A DNA stretch of 37,583 bases from Pigoraptor chileana (Eukaryota > Opisthokonta > Filasterea). Of this stretch, positions 25,613 through 37,583 are shown piece by piece (within the stretch, counting starts at the first letter, position 1; every line of letters starts with the position of its first letter). The stretch lies in assembly GCA_943704495.1 (NCBI GenBank), contig CALSCR010002014.1, forward strand, positions 4,667 through 42,249, written 5' to 3'. The translations under genes were made by a program, and so were the position numbers. Below the pieces are notes generated by a model. That model saw nothing but the letters and a program-made list of their open reading frames with translations, ran no database searches and had not been told where the DNA came from.

Positions 25613-28600
25613 ATGACGAACTGCAGCCTGCATGGGTACACAAATGACCGCCGTCCTAAGGACAAAACGGCGGACCGCATCCTCGGTCCGGGAGAGGCGC
25701 CCGTACGTCTCATCCCGCCGACAGTCGAGTTCTTTGAAGTGAAGGCGGGAGAGACATATGAATCGACGGTTCGGTTGCAGAATCTGAGCAAAACCGCAAA
25801 GCTCGTCAACTACGTTCAGTTTGAGTCGAAGGTGGGTTGCGATCCACGGCAATTCGCAGTAGCCTAGCAATTAGATCTTCTCTTTAGATGTAGAATATGC
25901 TCATTTCCTCCCTCTTTTCTTTTCTTTTCTCGCCTGGAAATCTGTGCATCGTGTGTTTTGCAGTCGTTTACCCTTGTGGATGCAAAGGCGCTGCTTCTTG
26001 CGCCGGGCATGGACGTCACTCTACTCGTGAGATACACTCCCTCGCAAGATGAGGAAGATGAATATGCCGTCGCCGACATCAACGCAGACAATGAGATTGT
26101 GGCGCTCAAGTGTTATGCGTGAGTGCTTCGATTCAATGCTGTGGAAGAATGCTTGCAATTACAACGCTGTTACACGTTCCCCCCTCTCCGTCTCTCAGTC
26201 TAGTCTCTCATTCTCTTTCCGATTGTGATCAATCGCTTCCCCGAACAGGTACGTGCCAACGCCGCGCTATGTAGTTCCTAGCGACCTGCACTTTGGCATT
26301 GTCCAAAAGTCCAACGAGCTCATTTGCAAGCCTGTTGAGATTCGCAATGTGGGCACTCGGGAGGGCTCATTCCGCATCCGTTGGTCTCCCGAAGCGCCGT
26401 TGGTGATCACTCCCAGCGAGGCAATTATTCCCCCCGGGGATACTGTCGTCGTGAAGGTGCGTGTTGAATGCTCTTGTGATCAGAAATAGCACGTGTACCG
26501 GTTTTCGTGTTTCATACTCTCAACCAAGATTAGCCTTGTAGATCTCGCGAAAATCGCATTGTCTTCTTGTGTCTTATTTGTTTTGTGATATAACATGAGC
26601 TGAGTTTAAACGTGCTGTTTGCCTAATCGACAGCCACACTTACAATCGCTGTGTGTTTTTGTTTGCTCTTATTACTCGCAGATTGGACTAAAAACCGATC
26701 GCGGCGGAGATTTCCGGGAAGAAGTGAGTATGGATCTCGAGGGGCTTCCCAGTCCCCAGCCCATACTCGTCACTGCTGTCGTCGCTGAGGAGGCGTTGCA
26801 GGTGTATGCTGCCGACGGCCGCTCACTTTTGTCAAACGTCGACTTTGGCACGATCTTTTACGGAATGGACGTGTCTGTGGATGCCCTTGTGTACAACGGA
26901 TGCCCGCTGCCCGTCACTTTTGTGGTGCTCGAAACCGACGACAGCATTCCAGTGCTCTCACTCCCCCGCGGGAAGGCGACACAGGACGGCGGCGCCAACT
27001 ACACGTCAAGTCCGTCATCTACCGCGGAGGGATCACCCGCCATCTCTGCGACTCCACTCGAGGGACATATTCCGCCGTATGGCACTTGCCCGGTCCGTTT
27101 CAAATTCAGTCCCCGAGGTGTGCAGGAGCAAAAGGGATGGAAGCACAACCGCCAACACATGCCGAGGCGCGATTTCGCGATGTCTATGTTCATCAAGGCA
27201 ATCGGAAGCAAGCGACGGATAGAAGTTCCTCTCAAGGGATCATCTGTCGCCACCGACGTGCGTGCATCCAGCTCACTTTTCGACTTTAACGAGTGCGTTG
27301 TGCACGACCACAAGGACGCTGTTCTCACACTCACCAATGGGAACGAAGAGCTGCCCGTGTCGTTTAAGATTGCGCGCGTCGCACACTTTGCCACGCTTCC
27401 CCGCAAGGGCGTTCTTAAGCCTGGCGAGGCGGCTAACATTGTCGTGACGTTTGTTCCCCGCCAAATCGGTTCGTTTGAAACGACCGTTGCCATTGAGCTC
27501 AACGGTGGCATATCGACCATCCCGATCTCCGTCAAAGGATGCGCGCCGCTGATGGGCAAGCGCCACGTGACAGAAGGCGGAATTGCAAAGACGGCCGTGG
27601 ATTTCGAGCACAAGCTCAAGATTGTTGATGACGAATCATCCGCAAACGAACACGTCATTTCCCACGAGGGCCTGCCGCGCTTCAATCGCTACGAAGAATC
27701 GCACGATCCAGAGCTGAATCTCGAGGTCACGTGGGCGACGCCCGATCGTCGCGCACGTGACGAGCATCGTGAGCGGTACACCGAGTACATGCGTTCGCTG
27801 ACGGACGACACTCAGCAACAGTACGCAAAGCGAGAGGCCTTGGATCACGTGCTCTACGACAACGGCGTCGACATTGGTATCCGCCCTGCCGCGGGACTAC
27901 GAAGCCCAATGCCGTCGATAAAGGAGGCTGCAAAGTTGCCCAGTCCCTCGAGGGTTGTGGAGGCGTCCGGATCCAAGAAGAAAGCTGTCCAGAAGACACA
28001 GCAACGTGGCGATGTTGGCAGGGGTGCGGCGTCGTCGGGCGCAAGCGCGGGTGCGGCAGGTGCTTATGGCGGATCGGATTTGCGTGGAGCTGGTTTTGCG
28101 CGGTACAAACCAAAGCCGACGAATGCCGCTGAGGAGGATGCCTGCTCACAGGTGCTGTCGTCGCATGATCTCGCAAAGATCACGGCGGGCACGCGATCAA
28201 TTGATCTCGGAGAGGTGTGCATATTTGCACAGGCACAGAGGATGTTTGTGGTGGCCAACGGCACGGACAGTCCAATTCTCGTGTCATTGCAGTCGGACCA
28301 ACCCGAACTCTCGCAGCTCGCACCCCGCTCGCAGGTTGTGCCGGCGGGCGCCGTCGCTGGATTCGACGTGGTGTTTAGAGCGGACGCACAACAGAAATTT
28401 GCAGGCACACTGACATACTGGATCAACGGACGCCACTCTTACGATGTGTCTGTCTCTGCAGTTGTCGTGTCTGTGAGCGTTGAGCTGTCTAAACGCAGCC
28501 TTGTGTTTCGCTTCACACCCGAGGCAACAGAAGGCTTCATCACAGAAGTCGTCACCCTCACAAACAATCGCAATAGCGCCGCCGACTTTTCGTGGTCAGT

Positions 28601-31600
28601 TCAGCCCGGTGGCCAGACAACGGCACATGCTGATTTTGATCTCTCGCAGTCGCGGGGGGCGGGAGCGTACAGCCGCATGACAGGTGCATCGCCAACAATG
28701 CTTACAGCCGCAGAGCGATCTTCTGTCACAACTGCACGATCCAAGACGCCGGGCACAGCTGGAAGCGCATTTAGTGTTGTGCCTGCGTTGGGGACGATTC
28801 CGCCGCACGGGGCAGTCGACTGTCAATTCACGTACAGGCCGTCTTATCGGGCAGAGAACGAGGCCACATTCTTGTTGAATGTTGTCGGAGGCAAAGGAAA
28901 CCTGCTCAAGTGCCGTGGAGAAGTGGGCCAGACGCGGTGCAGTATTGCAGACAAGCGGATTGATTTTGGCATTGTTTCGGTTGGATCGACGCTCGTTCGC
29001 ACGGCAACGCTGCGCAACAACGGGCAGAACGACGTGTACTTTACCATCCGCGAGCCCAACAAGGTGGAGGGACTCACCCTGGAGCCGAATCGCGGTCGCA
29101 TTCCCGTTGGCGCTTTCGCAGAGGTGCGCGTGCGCCTGCAGTTGCCACACCGACGCATCTTTGAGTCGGAATTTGTTGTCTCCATCCGCGGGGGTAAAGA
29201 CGTTGTTCTGACGGTGTCTGCAATGAGCGACGTGCCCACCGTGGACGTGGAATCTGTCAAGGAGATTGATTTTGGCGACGTGAAGCTGGGATCTACCGTG
29301 CAGATGCCCGTCGTCCTGTACAACCGCGGCCGCATTTCCGCGTCGCTTTCAATCGACCTGACGGACCGCCCGGAGTTTGATCTTGTCGCCGCGACGCACG
29401 TGATCAAGCCGCTCCCAAACAGTCCCGGGAACACGACGGTGCGGCCGGTTGTTCCCACGCCCACGCTTGCATCCGGGGAGCACTGGGAGCTGGTTGCCAT
29501 GGAGGCGGCAGAGTCCATCAATGACACGCACGAGGGTCTTGCGCACTCTGTGTCGTCACGTGAGCAGGTGCCATCGACGCGCACCCCCGGTCCGGCGACG
29601 CCCGGCGACAAGCATCCGTCTGGTCACGTGGCAGCCCACTTGGGCGCACCACCGATCGACCGCCGTACAGCGGAAAAGAGTACAAAAAAGGATGCGAAGG
29701 ATGCGAGAGATGCATCTGCGTCTCTTGGCGCGTCTGCGGGCAGCTCGCACAAGGCAAAGCGGGTGTTTGCCATTGACCTCGAGAGCGGTCAGAGGGGTGC
29801 GTTTTATCTGCAGTACAGCCCGGCGTGCACGACATCGCACCGCTTTGGTCTCAACGTGGACCTACTCAACGTCCCCGGCGCAACCATCCTCACTTGCCCG
29901 GTGCGCGCAAATGTGGTGTCGTCGAATGTTGTTGTGTCGACACAGCGTGTTGCATTTGGCAGCACTGTGCTCGAGGGTGGTCACACACAGGCCGTCAAGA
30001 AGCAACTCACTCTCACAAACGTCGGGAATTTGAGGGTTGAGTACGAGTTTCGCGCCGTTGGTTATGTGGCGCTTGAGCATGGAATCTTTTCCGTGTCACC
30101 CGCCACGGGAACAATGGCTCCGGACGAGTCGGTTACCGTCGAAGTTACCTTCATCCCGGACAGAGTCAGTGAGTTTTTTGCCAAACTTCCGCTGTATGCT
30201 GACGGAGAATCCGAGCCGTGTCTGATGGTTGATCTTGACGGCGCCGGCATCCACGCGACGATCACGTTCGATCGTCCCGAGCTGGTGCTGCCCGTCGTCC
30301 CCCTCAACACGGTCTCCGAGGGAGTGTTTTACATTGCAAACCACGGACACCGTAATTTGCAACTGAAGCACAATCTCGCTGCAATGGGTGACCGAGTGCC
30401 CATCACGCTGTCGTTCCCCGAGGGCGACGTCCTCGGCACAGAGGCGCAGTTGATCCCCGTTCGCGTCGTCATGAAGGCATCGCATCCCGTTTCATTCACC
30501 GTCAATCTGACATTCACCGACGGGCGGGGACACGGACACTCGATTCCCATAACGGGTGTGTCGGACAACAGCCTTCTCTCGCTCTTCCCTTATTTGGCAA
30601 TTCACGGGGACGCCGTCCAGTTTCACACTGACGCCGACGGGAAGATCTCGCTGATTCCGTCATCGCCCACTGAGACCCAGCTGCCGTCTGCACGTGCGAG
30701 GCACCCTGCCACACAAGCATGTGCAATTGTTGCGACGGATAAATTTCAGCGGATGTCGGCGACGGTTTCAAAGTGGTTGGCGAACTTTGTGTTTCGCAAT
30801 TCGCGCTCTCTGCACATTCCGCAGTCGTTTTCGTGCTCACGTGGTCGCCTCCTTTTTGAGGTGCTGGAATATCTGTCTGGACAAAAGGTTGGCGAACTCC
30901 TCCCGAAGTCGCGGAACAACGGCAACAACAACAACAACAACAACAACAATAGCAACACCACCAACAGCAACACCAACAACAACAACACCACCAACAGTAG
31001 CAACATTGGTGCAGAGACTGGAAACGGCGCCGACGACACGCTGTACCACCAGTTTGAGGCGATGCTTGCATTTTTGCGCACATACGGGGCATTCCTGACG
31101 CACGTGCGTCCGGAGCATTTGTTCGACCAGGACGACTACCGGCACTGGGCGCGAGCCAAAGAGGCGGAGAAGCTGTACCAACTGCGCCACCGCCCCCACA
31201 CGAGCCACGGTCACGTGCCGGGACAGGGACACAGCGGACAGAATGGCGCCGTCGGCGTTGGCGTGGGCACTGGTGATGGAGGAGAAGAGGGATCCAAGCA
31301 CGCTGCCGCATCGACCCACGCAACGCCCCGCGCTATGCTTATTGCGGCGGAGATTGAAATGCGGTATCACTCGCTGACGGCCGCCAACTTTCCCGCCGTC
31401 TCTGCGCTTGCGTGGACTACCCTGTTGTCGCAGATCATCAAGGTGTTTGTTGTGTCGCGCGTCACTTCCCGCGCTCTCCGTGTCATGCCGCTTCTTCCTC
31501 GCGAGATTGCAACCGCCCCCTCCTCTCTCGGGACTGGCAATGCCGGCGCACTGCCAGAGTCGATTGTGCTGCGTTGGCTGACGTTTCATCTGCGTCAGAA

Positions 31601-34600
31601 GGACGCTGACGCCATCCCAATTGGCGATTTTGCCGAAAGCTTCCGCGACGGCCGAGCCCTCGCTTCGGTGTTGGCAGCATACGCCCCGTATGTGGGGACA
31701 CAGCGTCTCAAGGCCCTACACAGCGGTCCGTCGCTCGATGTCGCACAACTCGCGACAAACGCACTCAAAGTCGTCGGTGCGATGCGCGATCTCTGTCTCG
31801 AGTATCACCTCGGGGTGGCGGACATTTCGGATCCGGACCCACTGGACATGCTTCTTCTGTCGATTTACCTGTTCCAGGTGCTGCCACAGTACCTTCCCCG
31901 TGGGACGATTCCATTCAAGGGACGCCTCAATGACAAGATTGTCCAGACGGTCGAACTGTCCAATCCGAGCAGCCGCCCTCTTGTCTACGTCGCGCGGATT
32001 GAGGGCACCGGGGACTTCAAGCCACAGCAGGACTCGATCACAGTACCCGCAAAGGGAGCTGCGTCGGTGGGAGTCGAGTTTGTTGGCCGGTTTTCCCGAC
32101 CGGAGACGGCGACGCTCATTTTCGTGTCTCGGAGGTCTGGAAAGGGTTCTGGAAACACGCTTGTGTTTAACTTGCGCTCCGAGACGAGCGAGGTGAAGCC
32201 ACGAGGCGTTGTTCACTGTGAGACGCCTTGCTATCAGATGAAGACGGTGCTGCTGCAGGTGACAAGCCCCTTCCCTCTCGACGGCGAATTCCAAGTGCAA
32301 ATTTCAACTGGCGCACAGCAACAGCAGCAACAACAACAGCAACAACAACAACTGTCACAGTCGCTACAGGGCGGGGGCAGCGCGAATACAGATCGGGAAT
32401 CAGGCCGTCCTGCGACGTTTCGCCGGAATGCATCGCTGCGTGCCATTATTCCCAAGACAAAGACGCATCCGCAGGCATTTGTATCGTGCACGGACGTCGT
32501 TCCACTCAAGGCGGGCGAAACGGCGACAGTTGAGCTGCAGTTTTTCCCGTTTGATATTGGACGCCACACGTGCCATGTGCTTCTAATTGATGAGCGCGTT
32601 GGAGAGTTCACGTACGAAATTGTCGGAACTTCAACGCTTCCCGCCCCACTCGATGTGATCCAATGGTCGGGACTGTCGCGGACATCCATTGACAAGACAA
32701 TTGCTCTGCCGCTGCGCAATCTGGAGAAGGAGCGCGCGCTGGTTGCCATACTCACCGATCGACAGAGAAACCCAACATCAGGGGCCACCCCGGAGGTCAT
32801 CGCCAAGCAGGCACGTGCCCTATACGACGATCTTGCCGAGTACCCGCAACAATTCACGGTCGAATACACGTCGCCGCACTACTCCGGGCCCCAGCAGGTG
32901 TCGCTGCCGGCGCCCTCCGACGCAACGGGTGCGCCCTCCACGCCCGCGCAGGAACTGCAGCTGCCCGTCAAGTTTGCTCCACGGCCAACGGGTCGGTATT
33001 CTGGTCGTATTATCCTCAAGTCCGCGTGCGACGTGCGCGTGTATGAGATCGACACGACCATTGCGGCGACCGGAATGAAGGCAGAGCTTGAGTTTGCCGC
33101 GCCCATTCGCCAATCGATCGTACAGCAACTGCCCTTTTCGAATCCGACGGAAAATGACCTTACGATTGTCGCACAGGTTTCTGGAGACGGTTTTTACGGT
33201 CCGCTGAGCATTGTTGCAAAGGCGCTCACTGTGACGCAATATCCCCTGACGTTTGCGCCAGCGCGGCTCGGTTCTTGCGAGGGAGCGGTTGTTTTGAACT
33301 CGCAGATCCCCGGGCTTCAGCACACATACTCTCTGCGGGCGACGGGGCAGCCTCCTCTTCCCGAAGACTCGCTTAGTGTCACGTGTAAGGCTCGTGAGGA
33401 CGTGTCGCTCTCTCTGCGCGTGCCAAATTACAGCCAAAAAGGAGACGTCGAGTATGAAATTGTGTGCGATATTCCAAACGTGCGCTTTCCTTCGTCGACG
33501 ATTGTCGTGCCGTACAGAGAGGACCGCACTGTCGTCGCCGTCTGCAGCTACAGGCGCAGCGCAACATACAACGGCAGCATTCGCTTTGTCGCGCGGAACG
33601 AACCCCACTACCTGTGGTACGGCGTGCATGTCGACGTGCTTCCCCCGGAGCCCGAGAAGACGGTTGAGGTTGTCTGCCAAACGCGCAATGTGTCAGCCAT
33701 TCCCATCACGGTCCGCAATCCCCTCGATACAGAGGCGACGTTTTCCGTGACGATCCGGGGTGGCGGTGGGGTCGTTTCGGCACCGAACACTGTTGTTGTT
33801 GCTGCCAAGAGCGAGAGCGTCTGCAATGTGCAGTACGCCCCCGTTGTCGCGGGTGTAGTCGATGCGATGATCGGTTTCTTCAACGACAACGCCGGGGAAT
33901 ACTGGCACCGGCTGTCTCTCTCCGCCACAAGCCCCGCGCCCGTGGTGCTCGACCCGGTGGAGTGTGAGCTTGGCAGGAGCACAATGCGCACAATCGTCCT
34001 CGAAAATCCTCTCGTGGAACCCCTTGAGCTGTCGGTGCACTTTTCAAACACGCGCGAGTTTGCGCTGTCGTCGGCGGTCAGCCTCACACGTGGAGTCATC
34101 TTGCTGGAACCGCGGGCGACGCGCGAAATTGACGTCACCTACACGCCCTCTGCGGTGGATTTTATCCAGGAGACCGAAATTGTGTTTTCTGGCGCGCCCA
34201 TTGGCGAGTGGGTGTATCGCGTGGGCGGGAAGGGGGTGCGTCCCACAACAATGGAGCCCACGATCATCCGCGGGCAGCTTGGGGAGAGAACGAGCTCGCT
34301 TCTTGCACTCCGCAACCCCTTCCACAGCCCGATTGTTGTTTCCGTGCGTCTTGTCTCGCACCATTCGACCGCGTCACTAGGCAGCAAGGCGGCGCCCATC
34401 GATCGACAGAGGGATGCATTCCGTCTGTACGTCAAGAACAAAGGTCGCGTCTCTATTGGAGGCCGCGCCACATTCACAATCCCCGTGTCCTTCTCGCCCT
34501 CTAGCATGGTCGAACATAGGACAAGCGTCGTTGTCACAATGGAGAATGCTGGCAGGGACGGCCTTGTGTGGACGTTTCCTCTTGTTGGATGCCCTGAAGT

Positions 34601-35797
34601 TGTCGCAGAGGGACCCCCCATCGTGCTCGAGTGTCGCGCGCGCCGTCGCCTGGACGAAGGCATCGACGTTGTGCTCAAGTCCCCCCCGCTTCCCGCACAG
34701 TTGCCTCCGTCCATGTCTGCGTCTGTCGCCAACCTGCACGGAGACGCCGCCGCTACTGATTCTGCTGGGGGCAAAGCGGACGAGATATCACCTCCAGAGC
34801 CCGTCTTTTCGGAAAATGAACGCCTTTCCTTTGAAATTGTCCGGCGTTTGGACGATCCCAACGACGACTCTGTGCAGTCTGTTCTCGCCCGCGCGGTCGC
34901 CGTGACACTGCAGAGCACGCGCATTGTGGACGCGTTCACAGCGCATCTCACAATGGGCATCGTGTTTATGCCCTTCCGTCCCTTTGCTGCCTCCGTCGAC
35001 CTCGTCATCTCCAAGGCAACGGGCGGCACGTGGCGGTTTCCGATGCACGTGGTTGCGACGGAGCCCCGGATGGACGGCGTCCTCCAAATTGAATCCGAGC
35101 TCAACAGGCACGGCGTCGCTCACGTGACAATTGCGTCGCCGCAGTCGTACCCAGTGCCGTTTGCTGCCAGCCTCTCCCCAGAGAGCGACGCCGAGTTCTC
35201 GCTTGCGCCTCACAGGGGTGATCTCCAGACTACCGAACGCGGCGGAACGACCTTTACGGTCACGTATCGCCCAACTTCGTATGGAAAGAGGCATACTGGA
35301 AGGCTTATTGTGCAGGTGTGTGTTTTTATATACTGTGTTATTTTAATTACCGTTTGCTTTTTGTCATTATTGATTGCTTCCGAATGATGCGCGGGCATGC
35401 TTGTGCGGGCGTATATCTGTGCTTGCGAATATGAGGGGGTGTTTTGCGGGGTTTGTTTGTCTTTTGGGATTTGGGATTTTGCATATATATATACATGTGT
35501 GGTGTGTGTATGTGTATTTGTAGCAAACGCCGATTCCAGTCTGCTGACACGCACACGTCTCTCCTTCTCTTCTTGCAGACGGATGATATGCAGTGGAGTT
35601 ACGAATTGCGTGGCACACCCCCAGCATACACGCCGCCGGTTGCCAAGGGCGGACGCCTTGACAACCACATCAACCGGCGCACATCTGTGCAGGTGCATGC
35701 AACGACAAAGAAGAACTACGTCCGCGAGAACATTGTTGTCGTCCAATCGCTGCTCAACGGCGGGAAAAAAGATCACCTCCGCCGCCTGACTGCCTAA
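25613..35797 (+). CDS. CFAP47: CFAP47-like ciliary/flagellar protein (ASH/MSP-type repeats with central CH domain)
   Basis: Exons 25613-25831, 25964-26118, 26249-26456, 26682-35315 and 35579-35797 join in consistent phase to give 3144 residues (human CFAP47 is about 3190). Repeated beta-sandwich modules of the ASH/MSP/hydin type begin with blocks such as VDFGTIFYG (~247), SLFDFNE (~392), IDLGEVCIF (~701), IDFGIVSVG (~954), IDFGDVKLG (~1056) and VAFGSTVLE (~1284). A calponin-homology domain spans about 1820-1933 (VLRWLTFHLRQKD to LPQYLP), as in CFAP47. The C-terminus WSYELRGTPPAYTPP is typical of the family. Poly-Asn (about 1606-1636) and poly-Gln (about 2073-2086) tracts are encoded in the large exon. 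By family it is a structural axonemal protein of motile cilia, linked to the central apparatus. Four short exons surround a single 8,634-bp exon. Its presence implies a flagellated stage. Confidence 0.93.
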
Positions 35798-36293
35798 ACA
35801 AGCGCGCGTGTGTGCATGCATGTGTGCATGTGTCTTGCAATTGCGGCGGCTTGTGACAAGTGAGCCTACTCGCTGCTCGCAAGCCGTCAATACTCACACG
35901 CCGTTGATTCACAACTTTGCGTGTTTATGTGTTAATTCGTTTGTTTGTTTCTGTGTGTTTTCCTGCGGCTTGCGTTAATGCGCCATTCGTTTTCCTTCAG
36001 CGTTGCACTGCTACTGCAATTTATATTGCACCACAAATTATGCCGCGCGCGCGTCTGTGTTTTTTCGTCACTTCCTTTGCAAAAATTCATAAATAATTCA
36101 AATTAAATCACACGTGCAGCTTTGGGGCAATCAATCAACTCCTGAATTAAAGAATGCAAAGGCGAAATAGACGTGCTGTTCATTGGTGTATTGTGCTTTT
36201 CGACACACACACATACACACACACACGCACTCACATACACACACACACACACAAGTAAGACAGTATGGCATTCTCTCCACTTGTACAATGCGC
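35798..36293. other. Convergent 3' region between CFAP47 and the BCH protein
   Basis: AT-rich 3' UTR sequence contains an ATTAAA hexamer at 36102-36107 that could serve CFAP47, and a CA microsatellite (about 36203-36254) on the BCH side. No gene is seen. Confidence 0.6.
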
Positions 36294-36862
36294 TCAGAGG
36301 TCGCCGTCAGCCGCGGACTCTGAAGTGAGGAATGCGCCAGTGACGGGTCGGTAGGGTCCGTTTTCCTTGTAGTCGTAGCTGTGCAGGACGAGAGAAAATG
36401 ACAATCAGTTACAACAAGTTACACAAAAGCACTAACACAAACACACACACATGAACAAGCATACAAACAAGCAGAAGCACACACACAAGACATACGCACG
36501 CAAGCTGCACATGCAGGTGCTCACTTACTCGATGACAAATGGTGGTATATTGAGCTGGTCCGGGTTGATCACTGCATACAATTCGTGGAGAGATTCAATG
36601 CTTCGCACGCACTCCTTGATGTTTGTGGCCGTGAAGGTCGTGAAGAACCACGTGGCGCACTTCGACCAGAAGGTCGGATGCACAATGTACAGCGCCTTCA
36701 AATTACGCTTATATCTGCGCGCACAGAGAGCACGGCGGGCAGCGATAGGAAGGCGTACGAGGCGATACAGTGTGTGTGTGTGTGTGTGTGTGTGTGCGAA
36801 AGTGATTCAGGGAGCATGGGCAGATGAGTCGTATGCACGCAGCACAAAAATGTATACGTAGC

Positions 36863-36895
<33 letters not shown>

Positions 36896-37011
36896 GAACA
36901 TTGATTGCCGGTGTTTCCCTGTCGCTATTTGTGCGCTGTGACTGTGCCTTGTGGTTTGTACTATACGCAGACAGACAGACAAACATACTGTCAGAGAGAC
37001 GCACGCACACA

Positions 37012-37042
<31 letters not shown>

Positions 37043-37192
37043 AAACACAACAGCTGCTCGTCTGAGGACCCACCGCTTGTCCACTAGATCGTACAGATCC
37101 CGCATGTACGACAAGTCCGGCAGGTTTTCAGACTCGGTGAGTGTGTGGAAATACACAATAACAAAGTCGCGAGTGACAAGGGGATCCATCGT
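36294..37192 (-). CDS. CRAL-TRIO/BCH-domain (Sec14-like, ARHGAP1/GDAP2-type) protein, C-terminal part
   Basis: Three exons on the minus strand, 37192-37074, 36714-36529 and 36378-36294, join in phase and give the last 129 residues. The sequence DFVIVYFHTLTESENLPDLS, then DLYDLVDKRYKRNLKALYIV, then HPTFWSKCATWFF matches the second half of the CRAL-TRIO_2/BCH lipid- or GTPase-binding domain found in ARHGAP1, GDAP2 and BNIP2 relatives. It ends DYDYKENGPYRPVTGAF and then stops, so there is no RhoGAP domain after the BCH domain, unlike ARHGAP1. GDAP2, which has a macro domain followed by CRAL-TRIO, would fit, but the N-terminal exons lie beyond the right edge. I cannot choose a family member. The intron after DKR starts GTGGGT and is very TG/CA-rich. 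Confidence 0.85.
36862..36887. repeat. (AT)n microsatellite
   Basis: A pure AT run lies in the BCH gene intron between exons 37192-37074 and 36714-36529. TG and CA tracts flank it (36771-36797 and 37009-37040). Confidence 0.9.
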
Positions 37193-37402
37193 CTGAAAGA
37201 ATGCAAGTGATGCAGAGTGTGTGAATGTGTGTGTGTGTGTGTGTGTGTTTGCGCGTGCACAAGGGTCTTCAGTTAACAACTTTTCACACATTTGCACACA
37301 TTTGCACATCGACTCACGCAGTCTGACTGAGTCGACTGAGAGCCCCCACATCACGTGACCGGAATGCAAATGCCTTATCATTCCACAACTGAGACACATT
37401 GA

Positions 37403-37450
37403 AAGGGATGTTGGATTCAAGACAGTGGCAGTTGCAGGCGCTTTGACTAT
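37403..37450 (-). repeat. Dispersed intronic GAATCC element (BCH gene intron)
   Basis: The sense strand reads AAAGCGCCTGCAACTGCCAC, then TGTCTTGAATCC and AACATCCCTTTC. The layout is the same as the NUP43 and RABL3 copies, again in the host-sense orientation. Confidence 0.6.
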
Positions 37451-37507
37451 CACTCACATACAACGCAAGAAAGAATCACGCACTAGAGGCATTCTGGCAC
37501 ACAAGCA

Positions 37508-37583
37508 TCAACACAACACAACACAACACAACACAACACAACACAACACAACACAACACAACACAACACAACACAACACAACA
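37508..37583. repeat. (ACAAC)n pentanucleotide repeat at right edge
   Basis: About fifteen near-perfect units run off the window end. Confidence 0.95.

Larger units (their letters stand above)
37193..37583 (-). other. 5'-ward intron sequence of the BCH gene, right edge
   Basis: Sense-strand intron sequence leads to the acceptor TTTCAG before 37192. It holds a TG tract on the plus strand, one copy of the dispersed GAATCC element and a terminal pentanucleotide repeat. No upstream exon can be assigned with confidence. Confidence 0.55.

Noticed and set aside
30514-31323. Long minus-strand frames inside CFAP47 with poly-Cys/Val runs
   Set aside because: They are shadows of GC-rich coding sequence and of the AAC repeat in another frame.
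37322-37396. Possible extra BCH exon reading NDKAFAFRSRDVGALSRL between CTCAG and GTGAGT
   Set aside because: It ends in phase 2, whereas the next exon needs phase 0, and it does not resemble the expected upstream part of the domain.
37508-37583. Regular repeat that could suggest a CRISPR array or telomere
   Set aside because: The pentanucleotide has no spacers and is not a known telomere-type G-rich repeat; it is a microsatellite in eukaryotic DNA.

Overview
This is protein-coding DNA from a nuclear eukaryotic genome, not a bacterial or viral segment. Nine genes can be reconstructed. All have spliceosomal GT-AG introns (42 inferred), and every intron phase closes the reading frame. The gene set is ribosomal protein uL30/RPL7 (partial), a LATS/NDR Hippo-type kinase, nucleoporin NUP43, COP9 signalosome subunit CSN4, the Dsl1/NRZ tether subunit RINT1, the small GTPase RABL3, the ER rhomboid-like UBA protein UBAC2, the ciliary protein CFAP47, and a CRAL-TRIO/BCH-domain protein (partial). 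CFAP47 implies an organism with a motile cilium or flagellum. The LATS signature, NUP43 and RABL3 fit a unicellular or early-branching eukaryote, perhaps near the Amorphea/Obazoa, but the species cannot be named from this window alone.

Layout, left to right: RPL7 (-, 353-999, left end cut); LATS kinase (+, 3029-6237, 3 exons); NUP43 (-, 7121-10306, 8 exons); CSN4 (+, 10916-14602, 10 exons); RINT1 (-, 15350-19043, 6 exons); RABL3 (+, 19604-22146, at least 6 exons); UBAC2 (-, 22405-24887, 7 exons); CFAP47 (+, 25613-35797, 5 exons, one of 8.6 kb); CRAL-TRIO/BCH protein (-, 36294-37192, right end cut). The strands alternate strictly, so the intergenic spaces are in turn shared divergent promoters and convergent 3' ends. 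The genes belong to unrelated housekeeping pathways and do not form a pathway cluster.

Non-coding DNA is dominated by TG/CA, CT/GA, TA and TTG microsatellites and by poly-C tracts. In several introns TG repeats begin at or near the donor and CA repeats sit near the acceptor of the same sense strand. The most unusual signal is a dispersed element of about 55-60 bp, with core GACACTGACTTGAATCC followed by TACAT and a CT-rich tract. It occurs in introns of NUP43 (several copies), RABL3 and the BCH gene, with a weak copy in CSN4, always in the same orientation relative to its host gene. It looks like a mobile or copied 3' intron module carrying a branch point and polypyrimidine tract, possibly introner-like. 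A separate tandem repeat built on TTTTGTATGGG lies upstream of the kinase gene.
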